Of a stretch of 5,957 nucleotides of DNA, positions 1 to 4,812 are shown piece by piece (within the stretch, counting starts at the first letter, position 1; each line of letters begins with the position of its first letter). The translations under genes and the position numbers were made by a program. The stretch covers positions 1 to 5,957 of the forward strand of contig JAEZYW010000012.1 in the NCBI GenBank assembly GCA_023418835.1. The letters run 5' to 3'. The stretch is from Bacillota bacterium. GTDB lineage: Bacteria; Bacillota; Clostridia; Tissierellales; Peptoniphilaceae. A model generated the notes under the pieces. It was given only the letters and a program-made list of their open reading frames with translations. It was not told the origin of the DNA and did no database searches.

Positions 1-146
1 CTTCTGAAAACCCCTCCACAACTATTGCAAACTCGCCCTTAGTCGTTAAGCTGTCTAAATTTGCAATAATATTTTTTAAATCATCTCTTATAATTTCTTC
101 GTAAAGCTTAGTCAATTCTCTAGAAATTGAAACTTTTCTATTGCCA
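1..146 (-). pseudogene. Duplicated internal fragment of rsmI (runs off left edge)
   Basis: This segment is a second copy of the 3' part of rsmI: 1-146 aligns without gaps to 671-816 with 5 mismatches (positions 11, 35, 53, 63, 101). In the rsmI reading frame it encodes 48 residues, equivalent to residues 177-224 of the intact protein, starting GNRKVSIS and ending VVEGFSE at the window edge. Four differences are silent third-position changes; the fifth turns Glu204 into Ala. No start codon or ribosome binding site serves this frame. The homology begins abruptly at 146/147, inside the NurA-domain reading frame, so the fragment is a rearrangement product and not a second working methyltransferase. 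Whether the copy continues to the rsmI stop cannot be seen; the duplication model predicts that it does, about 139 bases beyond the edge. Confidence 0.85.
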
Positions 147-531
147 CCTCAACTTCTATACTTGCTAAAAGTTTGTTTCGAATTTCTTCGTCTTCTTCCT
201 CAGTGGGAGAATTTAAAATCGGAGAAAATATACTGGATTTGAAAATTGATTTACTTTCAGCTCCACTTAACTTAGAAAGACCTTGAAAGATATCTATGTA
301 GTGAGGGTGACTGCCGCCATACCTATTGACAGAGCCGTCTACACAAGCCATTGGACCGAATTTACTCAATTCTGATCCATCGAGTTTTTTCAAATTTACC
401 AAAATTCCAAATTGTTCTAAATTTTTTCTTATGCTCTCTCTGTCTAAACCTTCTATTTTATTTAATTTCTCTTTAAGACTCTCATTTAGATTTTTTAAAT
501 TTGATCTTAAATTTTCATTTATAATATCCAT
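112..531 (-). CDS. NurA-domain protein, N-terminal part only; 3' end replaced by rsmI sequence
   Basis: The 139-residue product looks like the N-terminal part of the Clostridia proteins annotated as NurA-domain nucleases, which usually have 300 or more residues. Residues 1-50 are charged and helical (DREDSIR-like: DRESIRKNL at 30-38). The conserved stretch follows at 62-85: ACVDGSVNRYGG then PHYIDIFQGL. Asp65 in VDGS is the usual first metal-binding acidic residue of the NurA fold. Residues up to about V129 look native (LLASIEVEV); the last ten (AIEKFQFLEN) are rsmI DNA read in another frame, ending at a chance TGA. The C-terminal catalytic half is therefore missing, and the product is probably inactive. 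The ATG shares one base with the rsmI stop (TAATG), with GGAG 6 bases upstream inside rsmI, so translation is coupled to rsmI. The family assignment is from remembered motifs, not a search; the truncation is directly visible. Confidence 0.72.
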   Translation of the reverse strand: MDIINENLRSNLKNLNESLKEKLNKIEGLDRESIRKNLEQFGILVNLKKLDGSELSKFGPMACVDGSVNRYGGSHPHYIDIFQGLSKLSGAESKSIFKSSIFSPILNSPTEEEDEEIRNKLLASIEVEVAIEKFQFLEN

Positions 532-1343
532 TACAACTCCAAGCTGACCTCGTACACTTCATTTTTTCTAAGATTGTGTTTTTCCGAAATAATTTTAACC
601 GCTTCTTTTTTGGAGTGGCCCTTTTCTAAAAGCAATGATAATTCTTTTTTAATATCTATCTCTACTATTTCTTCTGAAAATCCCTCCACAACTATTGCAA
701 ACTCACCCTTAGTCGTTAAGCTATCTAAATTTTCAATAATATTTTTTAAATCATCTCTTATAATTTCTTCATAAAGCTTAGTCAATTCTCTAGAAATTGA
801 AACTTTTCTATTGCCAAAAATCTCAAACAAATCCCCTAGCATATCCTTTATTCTATGGGGAGCTTCATAAAAAATCAGCGTCTCTTTATATTCTTTGATT
901 TTATTTAGTTCTAATTTTCTCTTTGAGGATTTTTCAGGTAAAAAACATATAAAAGTGAATCTTTCAGAATTTATTCCAGAAGCTACCAAAGCTACTATTG
1001 AAGCACTTGCGCCTGGCAAAACTGTTACTTCAATTTCTTTTTCTATACAAGCTTTTATTATTTCTGTTCCCGGATCTGAAATTCCAGGAGTTCCAGCATC
1101 GGTAATTATAGCAATTGAATTGTCAGATTTCAAAATCTCCAAAAATTCTGGAATTTTAGTCTTATAATTGTGTTTGTGATAACTTGTAATTTTATTTTTA
1201 ATATTATATCTATTTAATAACTTCCTACTAACTCTTGTGTCCTCGCATCCAATTAAATCCACATTTTTTAAAACTTTTAAAGTTCTTATAGTAATGTCTT
1301 CTAGATTTCCAATTGGCGTAGGACAAATATATAGTCCCTTCAA
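531..1343 (-). CDS. rsmI: 16S rRNA (cytidine(1402)-2'-O)-methyltransferase RsmI
   Basis: RsmI uses S-adenosylmethionine to methylate the ribose of C1402 in the decoding centre of 16S rRNA, in the cytoplasm. The 270-residue protein is close to the family length and shows the tetrapyrrole-methylase-fold signature in order: LYICPTPIGNLEDIT (4-18), GCEDTR (32-37), SYHKHN (54-59), the SAM-binding ITDAGTPGISDPG (80-92), VLPGASA (108-114), FYEAPHRI (158-165) and SRELTKLYEE (184-193). A small helical domain closes the C-terminus (GHSKKEAVKIIS, 242-253). The start is TTG: GGAGG at 1348-1352 lies 4 bases upstream, and the frame has no ATG or GTG between it and the stop at 1392-1394. In B. subtilis rsmI (yabC) lies downstream of ricT in the same neighbourhood; here a ferredoxin unit lies between. 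The 3' end overlaps the NurA-domain gene by one base. Residues 177-224 are duplicated at the left edge. Conserved motifs are intact, so this copy should be functional. Confidence 0.96.
   Translation of the reverse strand: MKGLYICPTPIGNLEDITIRTLKVLKNVDLIGCEDTRVSRKLLNRYNIKNKITSYHKHNYKTKIPEFLEILKSDNSIAIITDAGTPGISDPGTEIIKACIEKEIEVTVLPGASASIVALVASGINSERFTFICFLPEKSSKRKLELNKIKEYKETLIFYEAPHRIKDMLGDLFEIFGNRKVSISRELTKLYEEIIRDDLKNIIENLDSLTTKGEFAIVVEGFSEEIVEIDIKKELSLLLEKGHSKKEAVKIISEKHNLRKNEVYEVSLEL
671..816 (-). repeat. Parental copy of the 146-bp direct repeat (within rsmI)
   Basis: This stretch of intact rsmI, codons for residues 177-224, is repeated in the same orientation at 1-146 with 141 of 146 bases identical. 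The period is 670 bases. Identity stops sharply at 816/817 versus 146/147: the right copy continues into rsmI, the left copy into the NurA-domain gene. The left limit is set by the window edge, so the repeat is probably longer. Confidence 0.9.
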
Positions 1344-1347
1344 TTTT

Positions 1348-1352
1348 CCTCC
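1348..1352 (-). promoter_or_regulatory. Ribosome binding site setting the TTG start of rsmI
   Basis: The minus strand reads GGAGG followed by four A residues and then TTG. The spacing is slightly short but usable, and no other start codon is available in frame, so this site fixes TTG as the rsmI start. Confidence 0.75.
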
Positions 1353-1401
1353 ACGAAAATTAGCAATTTTCTTTAACTCTTTTCTATCGTTTTATAGTTA
1401 C

Positions 1402-1429
1402 ATTTTATCATAAATATATAGTAAAGACA
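1402..1429 (-). promoter_or_regulatory. Possible extended -10 promoter for rsmI
   Basis: Between the ferredoxin terminator and rsmI the minus strand carries TGATAAAAT (1402-1410), which fits an extended -10 element (TG, one base, then TAAAAT). The hexamer 16 bases upstream, TGTCTT (1424-1429), is a poor -35, so recognition would depend on the TG. The position gives a leader of roughly 50-60 bases before the TTG. Placing a promoter here is logical because the preceding terminator should stop ferredoxin transcripts, but AT-rich DNA yields such matches by chance. Confidence 0.35.
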
Positions 1430-1443
1430 TTAAATCTTTGTAT

Positions 1444-1479
1444 AAAAAAACTAGCTTGATATATTGATCAAGCTAGTTT
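1444..1479 (-). terminator. Rho-independent terminator of the ferredoxin gene
   Basis: A perfect 13-bp inverted repeat has arms at 1448-1460 (AAACTAGCTTGAT) and 1467-1479 with a 6-base loop. On the minus strand the hairpin runs directly into a tract of seven T residues (plus-strand A tract 1444-1450). It starts 11 bases after the ferredoxin stop codon. The T tract lies on the correct side for minus-strand transcription only; the plus-strand side has just GTTTA. Confidence 0.9.
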
Positions 1480-1489
1480 AAGTACAATT

Positions 1490-1657
1490 TTATTCTGGTT
1501 GTGGTGCATCAACTGGGCAAACATCGTTGCACATTCCACAATCAATACAAAGATCAGCATCGATTACGTAGATTTCACCTTCAGATATAGCTTCTGTTGG
1601 GCATTCTGGCAAGCAGTCGCCGCAAGCTGTACAGTTATCATGAATTACATATGCCAT
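1490..1657 (-). CDS. Clostridial-type 2[4Fe-4S] ferredoxin
   Basis: This small gene encodes a 55-residue low-potential electron carrier of the cytoplasm. Both cluster motifs are complete: CTACGDC-LPECP (Cys 9, 12, 15, 19) and CIDCGMC-NDVCP (Cys 37, 40, 43, 47), i.e. C-x2-C-x2-C-x3-C-P twice. In this fold the fourth cysteine of each motif ligates the opposite cluster. The start MAYVI and the closing CPVDAP are typical of ferredoxins from Clostridium and Peptoniphilus; the protein is strongly acidic, as usual. An ideal AGGAGGT ribosome binding site lies 9 bases before the ATG, a promoter lies upstream, and a strong terminator follows at once, so it appears to be an independently and strongly expressed single-gene unit. 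Such ferredoxins serve pyruvate:ferredoxin oxidoreductase, hydrogenase or Rnf in anaerobes; nothing here shows which partner is used. Confidence 0.96.
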   Translation of the reverse strand: MAYVIHDNCTACGDCLPECPTEAISEGEIYVIDADLCIDCGMCNDVCPVDAPQPE

Positions 1658-1666
1658 GTTAATTAT

Positions 1667-1673
1667 ACCTCCT
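1667..1673 (-). promoter_or_regulatory. Strong Shine-Dalgarno of the ferredoxin gene
   Basis: The minus strand reads AGGAGGT, fully complementary to the 16S rRNA 3' end, 9 bases before the ATG at 1655-1657. It is the best ribosome binding site in the window and fits a highly translated small protein. Confidence 0.85.
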
Positions 1674-1690
1674 AATTTTATTATAATTTT

Positions 1691-1719
1691 ATATTACTAC
1701 ATAATTTATATTAATTCAA
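1691..1719 (-). promoter_or_regulatory. Sigma-A-type promoter of the ferredoxin gene
   Basis: The minus strand has TTGAAT (1714-1719) as -35, a 17-base spacer, and TAATAT (1691-1696) as -10. This matches the housekeeping consensus at 4 or 5 positions in each hexamer with ideal spacing. The predicted start of transcription, near 1684, leaves a short leader of about 27 bases that includes the Shine-Dalgarno. A promoter here explains how the gene is expressed on its own between ricT and its terminator. It has not been tested, and the region is very AT-rich. Confidence 0.55.
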
Positions 1720-1759
1720 TGACTTTATTCCCTTAGTTAAAAATTTATAAATGTAGTTG

Positions 1760-2599
1760 TTATTCCCCGTCATTGGATTCATTTGCAAAACCGTTGTTTT
1801 TTATTATTCTATCCACAGAGATGAGTTCTTCAGTAATCTCATCGTCTTTTTCAAATTTCACTTTCAACAATTCTTGTAAAGGAGAAATCTGAGTAACAAC
1901 TCCCTCACCTAAATCTGTTAAAATGACTGCTCCTGGTTTAGGCATTTTCTTAAGAGAATATTCATACGCCTCTTGTTCATAAGCTAGGCAACACATCAAT
2001 CTTCCACATATTCCTGAAATTTTAGATGGGTTCAAAGAAAAACTCTGATCCTTTGCCATTTTTATTGTCACAGGAGAAAAGTCGCATAAAAAAGTTGAGC
2101 AACAAGATTCCCTTCCACAATATCCCATTGATCCAATGGCTTTAGCTTCGTCTCTAACCCCGATTTGACGCAATTCTATTCTAGTTTTGAAAACTGCAGC
2201 TAAATCCTTGACAAGCTCTCTAAAATCCACCCTTTGATCTGAGGTGAAATAAAATATCAACTTATTATTGTCAAAAGTATATTCAGTCGAAACCAGTTTC
2301 ATATCTATGTCATGATCTTCAACTTTTTCTTTACATATTCTCATGGCTTCTTTAGCCTTAACAATATTTTCTCTATGAGTTTCTATGTCATCTTGAGTTG
2401 CAACTCTAAGGACGTCCTTTAAAGGACTTACTATTTCTTCATCTTTAAGTTCCATTACTTCAGTAACACAAGAACCAAATTCTATTCCCCTAGCCGTCTC
2501 GACGATGACTTTATCTCCTTTTTGTATATTTAAATCTTTTGGAGAAAAGTAATAGACTTTCCCAGCACATTTAAATCTTACACCGATTGCTTTTTGCAC
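1760..2599 (-). CDS. ricT: RicT (YaaT), PSP1-domain iron-sulfur regulatory protein
   Basis: RicT is the PSP1-family protein which, in B. subtilis, acts with RicA and RicF as an Fe-S complex that stimulates RNase Y-dependent mRNA processing; it was first known for effects on sporulation and competence. The protein (279 residues from this start) opens with a beta-rich region (GVRFKCAGKVYYFSP, GDKVIVETARGIEFG) and holds the PSP1 C-terminal region in the middle. A conserved cysteine cluster reads GYCGRESCCSTFLC and GICGRLMCC (seven Cys in about 44 residues), the family's cluster-binding signature. I chose the GTG at 2597-2599 because GGAGGA (2606-2611) sits 6 bases before it. Another GTG at 2603-2605 would add two residues but abuts the Shine-Dalgarno. 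The gene overlaps holB by 22 bases, indicating coupling. No convincing terminator follows its TAA. I see no ricA or ricF in the window. Confidence 0.94.
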   Translation of the reverse strand: MQKAIGVRFKCAGKVYYFSPKDLNIQKGDKVIVETARGIEFGSCVTEVMELKDEEIVSPLKDVLRVATQDDIETHRENIVKAKEAMRICKEKVEDHDIDMKLVSTEYTFDNNKLIFYFTSDQRVDFRELVKDLAAVFKTRIELRQIGVRDEAKAIGSMGYCGRESCCSTFLCDFSPVTIKMAKDQSFSLNPSKISGICGRLMCCLAYEQEAYEYSLKKMPKPGAVILTDLGEGVVTQISPLQELLKVKFEKDDEITEELISVDRIIKNNGFANESNDGE

Positions 2600-3573
2600 T
2601 CGCACTCCTCCATCACATCTATGAAAAATAGTTCTAAAGCAAGTTCTTGGGAAACATTATATTTCAAATCTTCCTTTAGATCTATAATTTTATTTTTAAT
2701 TTTGTTTATTATATCGTCTGATATGTGTGTTTCTGAGCTTAGAAGCCTTTCCATATCTCTATTTATTAAGTACTTCCCTCTTTTAGTGTTTTTTAAAACT
2801 AAAAGATCTCTCAACCAAATCAAATACATATCCAATATATCATCTAATTCTTCTAAGTTATTAAAAAATTTCAAATTTGATATTACATAATCAGTTTGTC
2901 CTTTTAAAGCTCTATCAAATATTTCTAAAATTTTTCTTCTAGTATTTCTAAATTCTTCGTCTTTTATTATTTTGATAGCTTTTCCAATAGAACCGTGGGA
3001 AAAATCTGCATAAAAGACGGCTTCATTCTCATCAACTTTAAATTCATCCACTAAATAGTCTATGAGCTTCAATTTCTGTATGGGATTAAATCTATAAATT
3101 TTAACTCTAGATAAAATTGTATCCAAAAGAGCTTTGCTGTTTTCTGATAATAATATGATTTTCCCATAACTAGGTCCTTCTTCCAAAGTTTTTAAAAGGG
3201 CATTTTGCGCTTCCCTCGTTGCAGTATGAAAGTGTTCAATTAAAACAACTTTATACTTTGAGTCAAAAGGCCTTATAGATAGAAAATTTATAAGATCTGT
3301 AATCTGTTCTTTTTTAATCGAACCATTTTCTGGAGTAATGAACATAAAATCTGGATTGGAATTTGAAGAAAATTGAATGCACTTTGGGCAAGTATTGCAA
3401 TTGTAATCCTCACCTTCACATAAAATACTTTTAGCAAAGACATTTGCTGTGTATTTTTTACCTATGCCGCCAATTCCTTCAAATAATATGGCATGATTGA
3501 TATTTTGTTTTTCAACCATAGATTTTAAATCTGAAACTACATCGTCATGGCCGATAATTCTTTCAAACTTCAT
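2578..3573 (-). CDS. holB: DNA polymerase III delta' subunit (clamp loader)
   Basis: Delta' is the stator subunit of the clamp-loader complex that places the sliding clamp on DNA during replication. The 331-residue protein is of usual length. The AAA+ N-terminal module starts FERIIGHDDVVSDL and has a P-loop-like GIGGIGKKYTA (33-43). A four-cysteine zinc module follows (Cys 52, 59, 62, 65; C-x6-C-x2-C-x2-C). The delta'/gamma signature AQNALLKTLEEGP is at 122-134, and an SRV variant of the sensor SRC motif at 155-157. The Walker B region reads VVLIEHFH rather than an acidic DExx, in keeping with delta' subunits not hydrolysing ATP. The helical C-terminal part ends in a Cys/Lys-rich tail that overlaps ricT. 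The ATG shares a base with the preceding DarA-paralog stop (TAATG), and no Shine-Dalgarno is visible before it, so translation probably depends on coupling. Synteny with tmk, darA and ricT supports the call. Confidence 0.95.
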   Translation of the reverse strand: MKFERIIGHDDVVSDLKSMVEKQNINHAILFEGIGGIGKKYTANVFAKSILCEGEDYNCNTCPKCIQFSSNSNPDFMFITPENGSIKKEQITDLINFLSIRPFDSKYKVVLIEHFHTATREAQNALLKTLEEGPSYGKIILLSENSKALLDTILSRVKIYRFNPIQKLKLIDYLVDEFKVDENEAVFYADFSHGSIGKAIKIIKDEEFRNTRRKILEIFDRALKGQTDYVISNLKFFNNLEELDDILDMYLIWLRDLLVLKNTKRGKYLINRDMERLLSSETHISDDIINKIKNKIIDLKEDLKYNVSQELALELFFIDVMEECECKKQSV

Positions 3574-3857
3574 TATATAATTATATTCTTATCTACATCT
3601 AAAACAAATAGATGAGCTCCTTTAACTTCTAATTCTTCATTATTTTCATTTATAATTTCTGATTTAACTGTAGTTCTAATAATTTCTTTAGCTACTTCTA
3701 ACTCTTCTTCGCTAACTCCAATTAAAAATGTCGTGTTACCACTTTTTAAAAATCCACCTGTGGAAGATAGTTTTGTAATTCTAATATCCTCTTTTAAAAA
3801 ACCCCTAACAAGTGAGTTTATAAATTTATCTTGAATTATAGCAATTATTAATTTCAT
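3573..3857 (-). CDS. Second DarA/PstA-family cyclic-di-AMP receptor paralog, loop-shortened
   Basis: This 94-residue protein is a paralog of its upstream neighbour. Both share MKLIIAI-QD at the N-terminus, TKL-STGGFLKSGNTT in the middle (28-43) and a final F-(I/V)-LDVD strand. Arg26, Thr28, Phe36, Leu37, Asn41 and Gly47, positions that line the c-di-AMP site in DarA structures as I recall them, are all kept. The whole length difference (14 residues) falls in the segment equivalent to residues 65-93 of the neighbour: the flexible loop with MQGDGYMPYP is missing and replaced by a short acidic stretch (NENNEE). It could bind c-di-AMP alone or join a mixed trimer with the longer protein; neither is shown. 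GGAGGA (3862-3867) lies 4 bases before the ATG, 12 bases separate it from the upstream gene, and it overlaps holB by one base. In B. subtilis this slot between darA and holB holds yaaR, which is unrelated. Confidence 0.87.
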   Translation of the reverse strand: MKLIIAIIQDKFINSLVRGFLKEDIRITKLSSTGGFLKSGNTTFLIGVSEEELEVAKEIIRTTVKSEIINENNEELEVKGAHLFVLDVDKNIII

Positions 3858-3869
3858 ATTGTCCTCCTA

Positions 3870-4196
3870 CTAATAAACTATGTGTTCGTCAACGTCTAGA
3901 ATAAAAATATTCGCTCCACCAACTGTAACCTCTAGTGGATATGGCATATAACCATCTCCTTGCATAGACAAGTTCATCAAAGTAGATGTAACTTCCCTTC
4001 TCTTGGAGTATTTGTTAATTAAAGCAAGACATCTGTCGACACGAGAATCGTCAATACCAATTAACAATGTAGTGTTGCCACTTTTTAAAAATCCACCTGT
4101 GGATGCTAATTTAGTTACTCTAAAATCCTCTTCCATCAATTCGTCTATTAGGATTCCAGAATCTTCATCTTGAACTATTGCTATTATAAGTTTCAT
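3870..4196 (-). CDS. darA: Cyclic-di-AMP receptor DarA (PstA/YaaQ)
   Basis: DarA is a small PII-like trimeric protein that binds the second messenger c-di-AMP at subunit interfaces; its downstream target is not settled. The 108 residues match the family's usual length (about 109). The signature TKLASTGGFLKSGNTTLLIG spans 28-47, with Arg26, Thr28, Phe36, Leu37, Asn41 and Gly47 at the ligand-site positions. A long mobile loop (about 65-92, including MQGDGYMPYP) precedes the final strand GANIFILDVDEH. The ATG lies inside the 3' end of tmk (32-base overlap) behind an excellent AAAGGAGG ribosome binding site 6 bases upstream, so it is likely well translated as well as coupled. The order tmk-darA is the same as in B. 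subtilis. A loop-shortened paralog follows directly. Confidence 0.95.
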   Translation of the reverse strand: MKLIIAIVQDEDSGILIDELMEEDFRVTKLASTGGFLKSGNTTLLIGIDDSRVDRCLALINKYSKRREVTSTLMNLSMQGDGYMPYPLEVTVGGANIFILDVDEHIVY

Positions 4197-4812
4197 TTAA
4201 ATCCTCCTTTACAAATTCTATGCACTGATTAAAAACTTCTGAAATTTCTTCATCAGCCCTTATTTTTATAACTTTATCAGGATATAACTTTATGGCTTCT
4301 TTATATCCTTTATAAACTTTTTCGTGAAATTCCTTGCCCTCTATTTCTAACCTGTCCCCTTCTCTGTCCACAAATTTTCGCTTTAAAGCAGTGTTTGGAT
4401 CTATGTCAAAAAATAATATCCTGTCAGGTTTCATATCGGTAATAGCAAATTCATTAATTTCCATTACTTTTTCTATTCCTAATCCTCTGGAATATCCTTG
4501 ATAGGCTAAAGATGAAATAAAATATCTATCGCTTATTACTATGGTGCCAGATTCTATAAGTGGTCTGATTTTTTCTTCTACGTGTTGTGCTCTAGAAGCA
4601 GCGTAGAGTAAGGCTTCCGTTCTATCAGACATTTCCATATTGTCTTTTGACAAAAGGAGACTTCTTATGTCTTCTCCAATTTCAGTTCCACCAGGCTCTC
4701 TAGTTAAAACGCACTTTAGACCCATACTTTCAATTTCTTCTTTTATAAGTTTTGCAATTGTGGATTTACCTGAACCGTCGGGTCCTTCTAATGCCAAAAA
4801 ATAACCTTTCAC
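4165..4812 (-). CDS. tmk: Thymidylate kinase
   Basis: Thymidylate kinase phosphorylates dTMP to dTDP with ATP, the step shared by the de novo and salvage routes to dTTP. The 215 residues fit the family. Motifs in order are: P-loop EGPDGSGKST (9-18); TREPGGT (37-43), which contacts the substrate; the RTEALLYAASRAQH helix (64-77); the SDRYFISSLAYQG motif (94-106) with the catalytic-site Asp-Arg; and the lid RKFVDREGDRLE (145-156). The P-loop has no arginine and the lid carries basic residues, which is the bacterial type II arrangement. The start is GTG at 4810-4812, sharing one base with the decarboxylase stop (TAGTG), with only a weak GGTGG-like ribosome binding site upstream, so coupling is likely. 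The C-terminal tail (ETYNSNSSR) is probably shaped by the overlap with darA. Confidence 0.97.
   Translation of the reverse strand: MKGYFLALEGPDGSGKSTIAKLIKEEIESMGLKCVLTREPGGTEIGEDIRSLLLSKDNMEMSDRTEALLYAASRAQHVEEKIRPLIESGTIVISDRYFISSLAYQGYSRGLGIEKVMEINEFAITDMKPDRILFFDIDPNTALKRKFVDREGDRLEIEGKEFHEKVYKGYKEAIKLYPDKVIKIRADEEISEVFNQCIEFVKEDLNETYNSNSSR
4203..4209 (-). promoter_or_regulatory. Shine-Dalgarno of darA located inside tmk
   Basis: The minus strand reads AAAGGAGG then ATTTAA and the ATG of darA. The site lies within the last codons of tmk (the ...VKEDLNE... part), so ribosomes finishing tmk pass over it. This fixes the darA start despite the 32-base overlap. Confidence 0.8.

Noticed and set aside
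326..547. Plus-strand open frame opposite the NurA-domain gene
   Set aside because: It lies antisense to a gene with recognisable motifs, and its translation is low-complexity Phe/Ser/Lys typical of reversed AT-rich coding DNA.
574..1167. Plus-strand open frames (574-774 and 895-1167) opposite rsmI
   Set aside because: Both lie inside clearly conserved rsmI sequence on the other strand and show no family motif of their own.
1743..1752. Palindrome ATTTATAAAT after ricT as a terminator or operator
   Set aside because: It is short, has no G or C, and palindromes of this kind are expected by chance in such AT-rich DNA.
2594..2890. Plus-strand open frame opposite holB
   Set aside because: Ser/Ile/Phe-rich shadow of the holB C-terminal coding region without recognisable features.
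3447..3479. Degenerate ATPase motifs in holB as a sign of inactivation
   Set aside because: Delta' subunits commonly lack a working ATPase site, so a missing Walker B acidic motif is normal for the family.
3573..3857. Short DarA paralog as a frame-shifted or truncated pseudogene
   Set aside because: It has its own strong ribosome binding site, an intact frame, and conserved N- and C-terminal strands; the difference is a clean loop reduction.
3739..4103. 26-base direct repeat (3739-3764 and 4078-4103) as a mobile or regulatory element
   Set aside because: It codes for the same conserved STGGFLKSG motif in both DarA paralogs, so shared ancestry and protein constraint explain it.
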